A stretch of DNA of 64,000 bases from Seminavis robusta (GCA_903772945.1 CAICTM010000031.1:105779-169778), one strand, 5' to 3'; shown: positions 20,236-30,626, counted from the first letter of the stretch. Numbers and translations are program-made. The notes: generated from the sequence alone by a model not told the origin.

Positions 20236-21573
20236 TTACGACCACAACAAACCATGAGCCCCGGAGAAGGTGGTCTCTTTATATCCCAAATGCCCGATAT
20301 CTCCAATCATGCGACAACTCACATAGCCATTGGGTTTGATCATAATGTACGATACGGAGCAATTGAACACGGAGAACCGCAGCCACGCTTCGGGTGGCAA
20401 TTGCAATGCCCGGCACAAAAAGTATCGAATGACATTGCCATGGCACACAATAATATCAAATTCGTGATCCGGTGGTGGCAATCGCGACATTGGTTTGGGT
20501 GGTTGTTGTTGTTTGGGTGCTTTTTCAATGGGTACGACGGTACCAGAGGGACTGATATTGTAATCTTGTGTATGATTTTGATTGCGTGCCGCTGCTGCAT
20601 TATCCTTCCATGCTTGCAAGAATTGTGGCGAGGGATCTGCCCGATAAAAGTATTTGCGAAAGACCCGTTCCATACGTTCTTGTTGAGCATCGACTTCTTC
20701 CTCGACCCCGGGCAAATCGGGTCGCGGTGGAATCATGGGTGCCGGTAATCCTTCATTCAGATCGGGATCGGGATCCCGAATGGGTATATTATCGGGCATG
20801 GCTTGTGCCATGATCCATGCAGTTTGTTTGGCCCGTAGCATGTCACTGGTATAAATGGCATGGACATGAGCCTTGATTTTTTTACTCTGCGCAATTTGTT
20901 GTACCAACGTAGCCAAGCGTTTTCCCGTGAGTTGTGCCTGTTTTCGCCCCAATGCCGTGAGACATCGTTTGCGATCGTCAAAGGGTGCTTCTTCGTATTG
21001 TCCATGTCGCACCAGTAGTATGTGTCGTGTGGTCCCGGTGCAACTGGATTTTTGCAATCCTTGGGCGGTCGACAGGGCTTCCTTGGTACAACTGTCATTC
21101 ATTTTGCCATCCCAATCATAGACCCAGGCTGGATACGGGGCGGGCGGTTGGTAGAGCTGACGTTGGAGGCATTGTCCATAAAACTGAGTCCGATTGTCAA
21201 GAGGTGCGGCGTTGTTTGTTGTTGTTGTTGTGGAACTGTTGCTGGAAGTGCTGCTGCTGACACTGCCTCGCATTCGTTCCAAAGTCAAAGTGGGGTAGCG
21301 TCGGTACCAGGGTCGAGTCTCTGGATTATCATTGTCGTCTTGTCTCTTTTCCATCAAGGTACTAGTTCTGCTTTGCTTGTCATATAGGTGATATGCCACA
21401 CAACTTCCCACCGCTGCTACCCAGAAGTTAGTTGCTCGGTCGGACTGAGTGGAGGCAGTAGACAGGAACAATTTTGACCCACTGGAAGTACTAGTGCGGC
21501 TACCAGTACCATTATTGCGACTGGTTCTCTGCAGCAGGGCACCTGCCATTCGACTGAACTTCATGCTTCTCAT
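20236..21573 (-). CDS. Histidine-phosphatase protein, PGAM5-like (mitochondrial)
   Basis: A 445-residue phosphoglycerate-mutase superfamily protein. The catalytic RHG is in HILLVRHGQYEEAP (about 189-191); the second His motif is FDIIVCHGNVIRYF (about 388). PGAM5 proteins are Ser/Thr phosphatases of the mitochondrial membrane. Supporting that subgroup are a basic, Ser/Arg-rich N-terminus like a presequence, a short hydrophobic stretch (FWVAAVGSCVAYHLY, about 50-64), and WVYDWDG ahead of the core, reminiscent of the PGAM5 multimerisation motif. A Ser/Thr/Asn linker sits at 105-122. The ATG at 21573 is the first in frame. Small-molecule phosphatase activity remains possible. Confidence 0.8.
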   Translation of the reverse strand: MRSMKFSRMAGALLQRTSRNNGTGSRTSTSSGSKLFLSTASTQSDRATNFWVAAVGSCVAYHLYDKQSRTSTLMEKRQDDNDNPETRPWYRRYPTLTLERMRGSVSSSTSSNSSTTTTTNNAAPLDNRTQFYGQCLQRQLYQPPAPYPAWVYDWDGKMNDSCTKEALSTAQGLQKSSCTGTTRHILLVRHGQYEEAPFDDRKRCLTALGRKQAQLTGKRLATLVQQIAQSKKIKAHVHAIYTSDMLRAKQTAWIMAQAMPDNIPIRDPDPDLNEGLPAPMIPPRPDLPGVEEEVDAQQERMERVFRKYFYRADPSPQFLQAWKDNAAAARNQNHTQDYNISPSGTVVPIEKAPKQQQPPKPMSRLPPPDHEFDIIVCHGNVIRYFLCRALQLPPEAWLRFSVFNCSVSYIMIKPNGYVSCRMIGDIGHLGYKETTFSGAHGLLWS

Positions 21574-22029
21574 GGTCCTCTAGCTAGCTAGCTACCGGTA
21601 GCTTCTTGCAAATACCAAACGTTGGCAGTTTCTCTGTTGTAGCAGCCGATTGATTAGAAAGATGATGATAAAGGTGCCAATTCCATGCATGCAAGGGAGC
21701 AAGAGCGAGAGTCCAAGCAAGATGCCAGAATAGAATGCAATTCAATCTTAAAAAAAGAGAACTGTCATCATCATCAAAGTGTCAACAAAAGATACCCTCG
21801 CGATTGATTCATTCACTAATGAATCGGTGTTGAGATGCATTGCATGGCCCTACGAGTACGAGTATGGCTACCGGTACCGCTATGGTATGGCTACCGGTAC
21901 CACCGATGGATGTTGGCATCGTTGCACCGTTGATAGCGCTGTTGCATGCCTTCCACAAACCAATCAAGCTTATGTCATAGTAGCATCTATCTGTACCGTA
22001 CCATATGCAACATCTGTAAGACTGCAACA
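21574..22029. other. Divergent 5' region with CTAG and GGTACC motifs
   Basis: No gene. Contains TCTAGCTAGCTAGCTACCGG at 21580 and two CTACCGGTACC units at about 21869 and 21890. Confidence 0.6.
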
Positions 22030-23052
22030 ATGATCCGACTGGTTTACTCAAACTACCCGCTCATCTTCTACTGTTTGACCTTCCTTGTTGTGAAGCCTCA
22101 TTATTTCTGTACTGGGTTATCGGTACCACCATCACATGAAAAGACGCTGTCACAGCCACACGACCTGCTCTCCAATCCATCCCTGAACCGCCGTTTGTTT
22201 GTGGCATCGGTTCCTTTTTGGGCTATTATAGCTACTACTGCTGGAGTATCTCCGTCATCTGCCGCTACCAGTACTTCCTATTCGGAACGACTCGAACAAG
22301 ACAAACTCAATCTTCCCGCACCATCCTACGCCTCGGAACTCAATGGCGTCGACAATACCTACTTTCCACCCTTCCTGGCAGGAACTTGGAATGTCACACA
22401 AACACTGGTCAGTGTCAAGACACCTTTGGGCATCCAGTTTGCCGGTGGACCCAATGGCGACATTCAAATTGCCCAGTCCAGCATCGATCAAATGATCACA
22501 CAACAACTCGACAAACCCGTGCAATTACAACTACGTTACATCCCGACCAAATGGGGTGTCGCCGAAGATCGACTCTTTAATACCCGACAACGATTGGATG
22601 CATTTGCCGGACGAGCCGTCGTGGCATCGGTCGAATACGCCAATGTGGGAGGATCCAATCGAGCTTCCGTTTTGGCAATGGGAGGACAAGACACGGATCC
22701 CCTGCAAACCACCATGATTCGATTCAAAGGACCCGCGGCGCAAAAGACATTTGTTGTCTCGCATGGTAGTTCTTCTACTTCTTCTTTGAGTGATAGTAGT
22801 GTCTGGTCGGGATACGAATTGCAACGATCCATCTTTGCCCTCACCAACCAAAATACGGCACCCCCCATTACCACCGATTCCGAACTCATTTGGGAATTCC
22901 AACCAACAACTACGAGCGACACCATTGTCCAAGGACGACTGCGGATTGCCGAATACTTGAATGCCCAAAATGACAAACTCTACTTTGAAGCCGGCAAACG
23001 GGCCGTCACATTGCAAGACTACACTCTGGTCATGACCAAAGTAAGTGAGTGA
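22030..23052 (+). CDS. Plastid-targeted (probably thylakoid-lumen) protein of unknown function, DUF6816-like
   Basis: The start is taken at ATG 22030, since MIRLVYSNYPLIFYCLTF is a good signal peptide; an in-frame ATG lies upstream at 21946. A second hydrophobic segment follows a twin arginine (NRRLFVASVPFWAIIATTAG) and ends PSSAAT, as expected for Tat-type transfer into the lumen through a complex plastid. The mature part begins FLAGTWNVTQTLVSVKTPLG. It is about 260 residues, mostly beta-rich, and recalls the DUF6816 family of algae and cyanobacteria. This is from memory and not certain. The last sense codons cover a perfect donor (AAA|GTAAGT at 23041). Splicing to 23208 would replace VSE by LLARY, ending at 23225. 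Confidence 0.65.
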   Translation: MIRLVYSNYPLIFYCLTFLVVKPHYFCTGLSVPPSHEKTLSQPHDLLSNPSLNRRLFVASVPFWAIIATTAGVSPSSAATSTSYSERLEQDKLNLPAPSYASELNGVDNTYFPPFLAGTWNVTQTLVSVKTPLGIQFAGGPNGDIQIAQSSIDQMITQQLDKPVQLQLRYIPTKWGVAEDRLFNTRQRLDAFAGRAVVASVEYANVGGSNRASVLAMGGQDTDPLQTTMIRFKGPAAQKTFVVSHGSSSTSSLSDSSVWSGYELQRSIFALTNQNTAPPITTDSELIWEFQPTTTSDTIVQGRLRIAEYLNAQNDKLYFEAGKRAVTLQDYTLVMTKVSE

Positions 23053-23742
23053 TGCATGAGTGATGCATGAGTGATGCATAGCAGCGGACACACACACAAG
23101 TCACAAAATCATGTCATGGAAAGAGAGACCACTATATTGATGGTGAAATCATTGGAGGCAACAGTCACTGTGACTTTGGTTGGTTTGTGATTTCTCAACT
23201 CCTCCAGCTATTAGCCCGCTACTAGCTAGCTATTCACCCACCAGAAACGGCGCAAACATGAGAATACTATGATCACCAGCCATTGGACAACCTTGCCCCA
23301 TCGAATAGCAGGCCAGTCGAACATTGCCAATTGGCAGCATAAAATTGGCAGTTGATACGGTATGGCCATACGAGTAGGCAAGTTGCTACCTTTGCTAGTC
23401 GAGGATCAGCGAGAAGAATTATGGAAGTGTTGTGATTCCAAAGTTAGGGAATTTAGCAGAGTAGATACAGGTACTCAGTGAGACTACAGTACTAGCTGGC
23501 TAGTCTCTAGCAGCCAAGTTTCATGGCCCACACTCCGCAAACCTAAACTAAGCCAGCAAAGCCAATTGTCTGAACAAAAACTGATAGATAACGTTTCTTT
23601 CCTTGCTGCAAGCATGACTGGTCATTCAATCGCTGAACCAAGACCACAAGCTTGCAAATGGCTCGTACATGAAGTACCAGCGATTTCGAGAGCTGAGCAC
23701 TGAGCACATCAGACGCAAACTTTCTTCTTGGACTTTTGAAAG
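23053..23742. other. Intergenic spacer
   Basis: No gene apart from the possible terminal mini-exon at 23208-23225. A short GTGATGCATGA tandem repeat lies at 23050-23080. CTAG-rich stretches lie at 23220 and 23490. Confidence 0.55.
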
Positions 23743-24912
23743 ATGGTGCGGTTATTGCAGCAGCAGCAACAACAACAACAACATTCCAATCAGAAGAATG
23801 CACTGATATTCGTGGCGCTTTTCTTGATGAGTGCGGGGAATCTAATAAGCAGCCAAAGGACAGGCTTGGTTGGTGTGAAATCTATTATCCAGGAGCACTA
23901 TGATCGAGCATCTGCTGTCTTGATCGGGGGATTCAAATCCTTCAATGAGAATAGAACTGAGGCATTGCAGAACTATGAGGAAGTAGGAGAAATAGAGCAT
24001 ACCAACACTACTCATTGGTGTGTCATATCCCCCTCAAAGATGCCAATTCCTGTGAAATTCTTTTGGCATTTCCCACACTGCATGGAAATGGCTCTGCCAT
24101 GCTGGTCCTGGTTTCGGTCCCAACATGCTACTAAGGATTGTGGATTTGTCCTTGTGGGGGGCCTCAGATTTGATAAGCAGGGAAACAGCACATGGCAAAA
24201 TCAGCTTGTTACAAAACACATGGGTTGTAAGGTTTTGCATGTACCCAATGAGCAATCCATATCAAGCAATGAAGGGGTTTTCCACAGCCCAAATTTGAAA
24301 TTCTTGAGACCCACCTTTGGGCGCCGTGGATACTTGCAAAATCCTGATGATGCCCAAGCATTGAGAAGAGTTGTGGGGGTGACTGATGCTTGGGTGGCAT
24401 CCCAGAAGGGCAATGGGAAGCCACTTCGGATTGGTATCATTCAGAGAACTGAAAAGAGAGTTGTGACCAATATGAATGATGTTGCAAAGGGCCTGCAACA
24501 AGCACTACCTGAAGCCAACATTACAATATCCACATTTGGTTACCCAACTGTACTTGAACAGGCCAAATGGTTTGCTTCCAAGGATGTCATTGTGGCCGCC
24601 CATGGAGCTGCCCTTACCAATTCAGTTTTTGCAACCAAGGGAACCTTTATTCTTCAGCTGTATCCTCCTGGCTTTTATTGGCAGTCATTGGACCCTTTGA
24701 TTGAACAGAGTGGGGCAATTGCCCTTGACTGGTACAAGGGGGATGATCCAGTGGAGGAATCTATCACTGTCAGAAAGAATCCTGCTCGGAAGAATGACAT
24801 GCAGCATCAGGACTTTGAAGTTCCTGTTGATGAGATTGTTGACATCCTTCTTGTAGCATTGGATAAGAAGGAAGCAACTCCACTTATGATGAAGAAATCT
24901 TCAAACTACTGA
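23743..24912 (+). CDS. GT61-family glycosyltransferase, copy 1
   Basis: A 389-residue type II membrane protein. The start is ATG 23743, giving MVRLLQQQ, a Gln run and a hydrophobic anchor (ALIFVALFLMSAGNL). The lumenal part matches the GT61/DUF563 layout: HFPHCMEMALPCWSWF, GCKVLHVPNEQS, RRVVGVTDAWVASQ, GIIQRTEKRVVTNMNDVAKG and the signature VIVAAHGAALTNSVFATKG with FILQLYPPGF. GT61 enzymes include xylosyl- and arabinosyltransferases on N-glycans and wall polysaccharides; the sugar used here cannot be read. A near-identical copy lies inverted at 36440-37618. Five His/Cys-rich residues around the FPHC block may form disulfides. Gln-run length differs between the copies. Confidence 0.82.
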   Translation: MVRLLQQQQQQQQHSNQKNALIFVALFLMSAGNLISSQRTGLVGVKSIIQEHYDRASAVLIGGFKSFNENRTEALQNYEEVGEIEHTNTTHWCVISPSKMPIPVKFFWHFPHCMEMALPCWSWFRSQHATKDCGFVLVGGLRFDKQGNSTWQNQLVTKHMGCKVLHVPNEQSISSNEGVFHSPNLKFLRPTFGRRGYLQNPDDAQALRRVVGVTDAWVASQKGNGKPLRIGIIQRTEKRVVTNMNDVAKGLQQALPEANITISTFGYPTVLEQAKWFASKDVIVAAHGAALTNSVFATKGTFILQLYPPGFYWQSLDPLIEQSGAIALDWYKGDDPVEESITVRKNPARKNDMQHQDFEVPVDEIVDILLVALDKKEATPLMMKKSSNY

Positions 24913-25892
24913 GTGATCATGGAAGAAATCTAGCTGAACCACCCCCGCCAACAACATGAACCTACAAGATAAACAACAACAATCTCAAGGGCTTTCTAAG
25001 TATTTTCAGTTGTTTATAGCTAGCTAGGCTGGCTTTGTGAGGTTCAATGTAAAGCATTCCTGTAGGAATATCCAGGACCAATCCTGGGTTCTTATTAAAG
25101 TAAGGACTCTTTAGGCATGGTGGCAATGTGTCCCTAAACTGCACAATGCTGGCTGGCACTGCACCCCGTTTGTTGCTTGTTTCTGCTGTCAGCCTCTTTT
25201 CTCTTGAAGTTTCTGCTTTTCTCAAACAGCTCTCCCAGCTTTTGGTTCACAAGTGGTTCAAGCCATACTCTGTGGTTGGCTCCTTTGTTTCTGCTCCTTT
25301 GAGCATTGCCCTTTCTTGATGTGCCTTCAAGGTTCTTCTGTTCCTGCTATCAAGATATCTAGGTATGTGTTGGGATGATTGAGGTCCTCTTGATCTGTTC
25401 CGCCAGTCTTAGTTCTTTGATCCTCTCTGCCCTCCTCCCTTGCCACACATTCCCTCTTTGGTTTTGCCATTGATCTGCCAACAGGGTTGTTCGTTTTGGT
25501 TCGCGCTCTTGCACCTGCCCTCCTCCTCTGAAACCCATGTCGCCATAGTCCCCTCTAACCCATAGGCACAGTGCCACTACGGTAGTAGCTTGTACTCAGA
25601 GCTCAGAGTAATCGATCCTGTTCAAGGATATAAGCATGGTTGGTCACCATAATGCTTTCAAAATCTGCACATGTGGTGGCAAAGCGTTCGGCTCAAGAAT
25701 ATAAAATATTATTGCTGTTAGCAGACCATGGAGGCACGGAGGATCCAAGGAAGCATCCCTGACAAATGCCTACGGTAGCTAGTCTAGCTACTAGTAGCTG
25801 CTGGTTCTGGAATCAGACCACTGCAACGACCAGAATTATTGGTCTCACAACCCCTTGGACTTTGTACATATTATACGGATACATGTAATGTG
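24913..25892. other. Intergenic spacer
   Basis: No supportable gene. The first 50 bases after the GT61 stop are shared with the inverted copy's 3' flank. CTAG-rich runs at 25015 and 25777-25800. Confidence 0.6.
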
Positions 25893-28800
25893 ATGGACGA
25901 CAATTATTGGAGTGGACTATGTCAGCGTCTGAACAATGTACCCTCTGGTCGCTCGACGACAAGAGTTCCGGTGCAACTTGAAAGCCTACCAGACGATTGC
26001 ATGAGTAAGAGACTGAAAGAGGCCACGACTTTTGCTGGTCATCGGTCTGATGGTAGCATACGAAGAGATGACGTTCACAATGCAGCCTTGGTGGTGCCCT
26101 CGACGGCTGGAATTTCGGCCCTTCGTCGGTTATCAATTCTCAATGGTGGTCTGGCTACGTTGAGCAGCTCTCGGCGGCCGTCGATAACCATAGTTGTTTG
26201 CATCGATCGACCGAAGAATGCCTCTCAGAACCTCGACCCTCCATGTCTCAGGAAGGAAGAGGATCAAGAAGAGGATCAAGATGACATTTACGGAGGAGAA
26301 GAAGAAGAAAAGGATAAAGAAGAAGTGTTGTCGGCGAATCGATCGGTTATCCAGCTATTGGTGTCCTCCACGCTTGCGGCTACTCTAGGCTGTGCTTGGG
26401 ACTCTAGCACCTGTAGCCAAAATGAAGAGGACTTTTTGTTGGAAGAATACGTGTACCAAGGTCCTCCGTCAACAGTGTCAATGCAAGTAGAAGATAAATT
26501 TTTATCGGAAGAGGATGCCATTCCCATTGCCAAAGAAGTCACGCTCCATTGCCTAGGATGTCCAGTGCCATTGGCCACTGCAGAGTCACTCGTCTGTCCA
26601 AGGCCATTGGATGGAATCCTCTTGTCCAAGTCCTCGCTACTAAAAGTCCGTGATCCAGTCTCCAATCACTTCTTTCACTACCACGTGGTACATGCTGTTT
26701 CGAGCCGAATTGGGTTAGAAAACAACAACAAGCACCATCCTTCAACCTTCCGAACCACAACCGACACGGAATATTCCTTCCTACAGCATGACTTCCAGCA
26801 TCCCGGTAGTTGTCCTCGGCTACCACCCCTTCCCACATCGAATCTGTTACTACCAGACAGAGAAGCCAACCACAATAATCAATCCAACAACAATGATTCA
26901 CAACAGTACTACCCACACCCAGATTTGCCGTCCCTGCATCAGGTGCTGCATGGAATGATTCGTTCCACAACATCCTCCACATTCACCACCACTCCAGCCG
27001 AACGAATTCTTTTCCTTGTGGGCACGGACCAGGAACACGATGTTCGGCGATTGGTCCAGGTGGCCGCTCATAACGTGGGAATGCGATATATTTCGGTAGT
27101 GGGATTGGCAGCTTTTGCTTCTATCCATGGGCAAAGCCCCGTCACCACAGGGTCCTTGGCGGATCAATTGGAAGGGTTGCAATTGGCAGTGGATCAAGCC
27201 AAAAAGTGTGCTCCGTGTATATTGCATTTGGTCGATGTTGACTTGGAATTCAACTCGACATCCGATGCCGCACTACGAGAGGAGCAGGAAGATCGTGTGT
27301 GGTCCTTACTGATGGATGCCTTTGTTGATCCGAATCTGTATTATGCCAGCCAACAACAACCACAAGAGACTGTGTATTATCCCTCTACCAGAAGAAGAGA
27401 CATGGATTGTCGGTGGGCACCATCATTGCTGATCGTCTTATCCACGACACAGCCACTTTCCAGCAACGACAACAAAGCGGGTCCACTGGTACGAAATCTT
27501 GTTCGTGATCCCTTGATGCTCACGTATCCCGATGCTGAGTTTGCCAAGTTTGTGTGGGAAGAATGCGACCACATCGTCGGTCCGCGACAACAACAGCGAC
27601 AACAACATCCGCTGCGACCAGAGCACATTCAAGATTTGCTGGCAGACAGACCAGTCCGGGACATTTGCATCTTGCACGAGCAATGTCTCGGCAGGGCGAC
27701 GGAAACAACCATAGAGGAACAGCGTCAAGGGATCGTCAAGATGTGCCAAGCATTGGATCGGGCCTCAAAATCGTCGTCTTCTTCTGCGGCCAAGATTGCC
27801 AACGTCAAATGGGACGACGTTGGCGGGTTAACTCAAGTTCGTCAAGAAATTATGGATACTATTGAGCTGCCCCTTCAGTATCCACACTTCTTTCCGCATG
27901 GAGGGCGTACGGGGATCCTGTTGTATGGTGAGCAAGTGACATGGTTGTTCGTTCGTTCGCCTTGGATGCAGCTCTCGTGGACTAAACGTGCGTGTCCTGG
28001 TGTTCGTTTCATTGATTGCGTAGGTCCCCCGGGCACGGGTAAGACTCTGGTTGCCAAAGCAGTGGCGACGGAATGCAACATTCCTTTCTTGTCGGTCAAA
28101 GGGCCAGAGTTATTGGGGAGTTACGTTGGGGAAAGTGAAGCCAATGTCCGTGGTGTCTTCGCCAGCGCCCGGGAGGCTGCGATGTCGTCGGGGCGAGGAA
28201 CAAGAGTCGGGTCTTCTTCATCTGCAATGCCGAAAAACCATCAGGGGATGGCCAAGTCAAAGGCTACAACGGCAGCCAACCCAAAGGCCTGCTTAGTCTT
28301 CTTTGACGAGTTGGACAGTCTCGCGCCGCGACGAGATGATACCGCCAGTGGGAGTGGAGGGGGTGTTATGGATCGGGTGGTTTCGACTCTTGCAGCCGAG
28401 TTGGACAAGGGCCAAGAGCAGCAACAATCACGTAAGCGCAAAGATGGCGAGGATGGCAACTGCTACATTTTTGTACTGGGGGCAACCAACCGGCCCGACC
28501 TATTGGATCCCTCGTTGCTGCGCCCAGGTCGTTTTGATCGTATGGTGTATCTGGGGGTAGCATCAACCCCCGAAGATCGCGCTAGGATACTCGCGGCGCA
28601 GACTCGGCACTTGACGTTTGAGCAAGGTTTGAGTGCCTTGGAGGTAGCACAATCCATCGTGGATCGACTTCCAGATAACTTGACAGGGGCAGACTTGTCA
28701 TCCATTGGAAGTGGCGCTCTGTCTCGCGCTACCCAACGTCTTTGCTCCGAGGCGGACCAGGAGGTGAAGAAGAGAATCGAGGAAACTGCGACAGGCATCG

Positions 28801-29045
28801 GCGAAGAGGAGGAGCTGGCGATTTTAGATGAAGTCCTAACCGATTGGGACGAAAGCCGACTGGTTCCTGTCGTCACGATAGAAGATATGATTGAAGCATC
28901 CAAAGATCTTGTCCCCAGTGTCAGCCAGGCGGACCTGCAACGGTACGAGAAATTGAGAGTGCAATTTTCGAGCTCTGTCAGCGACGACCTGCAGAACCCT
29001 GCAATGTCAGTCAACCTTGTCGATGGATTGGATTTTGTTAATTGA
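25893..29045 (+). CDS. PEX6: PEX6, peroxisomal AAA+ ATPase (one intron)
   Basis: One half of the PEX1/PEX6 motor that pulls ubiquitinated PEX5 from the peroxisomal membrane. The start is the first ATG in frame (25893). An intron at 27928-28023 (GTGAGC...GTAG) is removed, giving about 1,018 residues. Domain D1 (about 360-460) is degenerate: ILFLVGTDQEHDVRR stands where Walker A should be. D2 is intact: VKWDDVGGLTQVRQEIMDTI, Walker A GPPGTGKTLVAKAVATEC (about 678) rebuilt across the splice, SVKGPELLGSYVGESEANVR, Walker B CLVFFDELDSLAPRR (about 770), GGVMDRVVSTLAAELD and LLRPGRFDRMVYLG. This pattern of inactive D1 and active D2 is diagnostic of PEX6. About 40 Ser/Lys/Ala residues are inserted before Walker B. 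Confidence 0.88.
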   Translation: MDDNYWSGLCQRLNNVPSGRSTTRVPVQLESLPDDCMSKRLKEATTFAGHRSDGSIRRDDVHNAALVVPSTAGISALRRLSILNGGLATLSSSRRPSITIVVCIDRPKNASQNLDPPCLRKEEDQEEDQDDIYGGEEEEKDKEEVLSANRSVIQLLVSSTLAATLGCAWDSSTCSQNEEDFLLEEYVYQGPPSTVSMQVEDKFLSEEDAIPIAKEVTLHCLGCPVPLATAESLVCPRPLDGILLSKSSLLKVRDPVSNHFFHYHVVHAVSSRIGLENNNKHHPSTFRTTTDTEYSFLQHDFQHPGSCPRLPPLPTSNLLLPDREANHNNQSNNNDSQQYYPHPDLPSLHQVLHGMIRSTTSSTFTTTPAERILFLVGTDQEHDVRRLVQVAAHNVGMRYISVVGLAAFASIHGQSPVTTGSLADQLEGLQLAVDQAKKCAPCILHLVDVDLEFNSTSDAALREEQEDRVWSLLMDAFVDPNLYYASQQQPQETVYYPSTRRRDMDCRWAPSLLIVLSTTQPLSSNDNKAGPLVRNLVRDPLMLTYPDAEFAKFVWEECDHIVGPRQQQRQQHPLRPEHIQDLLADRPVRDICILHEQCLGRATETTIEEQRQGIVKMCQALDRASKSSSSSAAKIANVKWDDVGGLTQVRQEIMDTIELPLQYPHFFPHGGRTGILLYGEQVTWLFVRSPWMQLSWTKRACPGVRFIDCVGPPGTGKTLVAKAVATECNIPFLSVKGPELLGSYVGESEANVRGVFASAREAAMSSGRGTRVGSSSSAMPKNHQGMAKSKATTAANPKACLVFFDELDSLAPRRDDTASGSGGGVMDRVVSTLAAELDKGQEQQQSRKRKDGEDGNCYIFVLGATNRPDLLDPSLLRPGRFDRMVYLGVASTPEDRARILAAQTRHLTFEQGLSALEVAQSIVDRLPDNLTGADLSSIGSGALSRATQRLCSEADQEVKKRIEETATGIGEEEELAILDEVLTDWDESRLVPVVTIEDMIEASKDLVPSVSQADLQRYEKLRVQFSSSVSDDLQNPAMSVNLVDGLDFVN

Positions 29046-29556
29046 AATCAGCTTCGTTTCTGGCTTTGCTTCGGAAAAAAATCGTTTCGCCTTGCGGCTG
29101 AGTTGACGAGTGGCATAATCTCTCACTGCGATCCGTAAAAACTGGTAGTATCAAGTCATCACTTTTGCCAACATCTTTCAAATATCGTAACGTCCTAGTT
29201 CGTCTCTCGTACTCTACCAGCTCTGCTCTACTAGTACCACCTGATGCGAGGACGACAGAGCTAATACATTTACGAGCTAATGTTGGAAACTGAATAAAAA
29301 AAAACGTGGGATCGGTGTATCGAATCTAGCCAGCAAGCTAGATAGAGATGGCCAGCAATAGAAGGACTCTCCAACAAAACAAATAATGATCTCGTTTAAA
29401 TCATGAATTATTTTGGCCTCAACTTTCTCGTAGTAGAGACTGAAAAGAAAGAGGATGGATGTTGCTCTTCTGTCACTATCACTGATGCCTCACCAGACAT
29501 TATTTCTTGATAACCCAACCGAACTAATGGAATTTGTTGACTGAGTTCCAACAGAA
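29046..29556. other. Intergenic, convergent 3' sides of PEX6 and COX6A
   Basis: No gene. A/T-rich around 29290-29310; AAATAATGA near 29380. Confidence 0.6.
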
Positions 29557-30209
29557 TTACTTCTTCTCGGCACGGCACTGCTTCCAGCAACCGAGATCGA
29601 AAAGAGCACAGTCGCTGCATTCCCAGGGGAATTCCTTGTGGCGGACAGCCATGTATTCCGGGAGTTCTCCATCGGGGCGAGTGTGGTGCGCTTCCATGGC
29701 GAACGAAAAGATGAAGGATGCGAGGCAGATGGGGGCTCCGACCATGAAACTGACCTTGACCCACTTGTACATCTCATGGATTTCTTCGTCCAGCTGATGC
29801 TTGGGGTCCTTGGTTTTCATCAATTCCTTCTGGTAGGCAACTCGAGCCTTGATTTGCTCGAGAGCTTCGGCCTTCATCTGCTCTTCGGTTCCCATACGAG
29901 GGACCGTCTGAGCAGAGCGCCTTTGGGAGTTTCGGGCGGCCACATTGGCCATGGGACGAGCCCGTTGAGCGGCGAGACGGAAGGCAGTGGACTAGAGGGG
30001 AGGATAGCAATACAAAAATTAGACGCTTGGAATACGAAAATTAACACCGCGAATAGGATACACAGTGTACCCATGCCGATTGGATACCCAACACCAGATA
30101 ACACCTTAACCACCTCTGACAACGCGCTGAACTGGTCTCTCCAACTCTAGCGAAAATGTCTACATAACTCCAACCAACTAACTAACAGCGCAACCGTAGC
30201 ACTCACCAT
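29557..30209 (-). CDS. COX6A: Cytochrome c oxidase subunit 6A (two exons)
   Basis: Small inner-membrane subunit of respiratory complex IV. Exon 1 contributes only the start codon (30209-30207). The intron 30206-29992 has GTGAGT and CTAG ends, and exon 2 (29991-29557) continues STAFRLAAQRARPMANVAAR, a good mitochondrial presequence. The product is 145 residues. The body shows MYKWVKVSFMVGAPICLASF (membrane helix), the HTRPDGELPEYMAVRHKEFP block equivalent to the COX6A H...PE(F/Y) region, then FPWECSDCALFDLGCWKQC. The Cys-rich end differs from animal and yeast COX6A. Without the splice the first ATG (29952) would lose the basic presequence, so the two-exon model is preferred. Confidence 0.87.
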
Positions 30210-30542
30210 GGTCTCGCTCCGATCGATGTGAGGACGAGTGCCGATGCGTTTCCAAAATGGATCTGGATGACGCTGCTGACGGTCGCTGCTGTTGAGTTCC
30301 CAAGTTCCCATTTGAGATTAGCTCTAGCTCTAATGAGTGTTAAGGGTATCGGCAACTGAAGAGTTAAGAGGGATAGCCTCTTTTTAAGACTCCTTTTGAA
30401 TGCGGATTTAATGGACCGGATTTCAGCGCACACTGTGGAAACAAGAGAGATTAAGTCAGCGGGAGCTGCGATACCTCGGCAGAAAGACAGATAGAAGAAG
30501 GATGACATGTTTGAGATTGCACTCTTCTTTCAAGCTAGCCCT

Positions 30543-30577
30543 GGCGACAACACCCGACTACGTCGTGTGTTGCCGCC
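30543..30577. repeat. 35-nt hairpin, copy 1
   Basis: 16-nt arms pair with two mismatches around a TAC loop. Left arm GGCGACAACACCCGAC, right arm GTCGTGTGTTGCCGCC. Confidence 0.85.
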
Positions 30578-30626
30578 CGGTATCATTCATTCCCTCATTG
30601 CAACCTTCTTTTATTAAGCTAGCCCT

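Noticed and set aside
25839-25892. Extension of PEX6 upstream of ATG 25893
   Set aside because: The longer frame begins at TTG; no ATG supports it.
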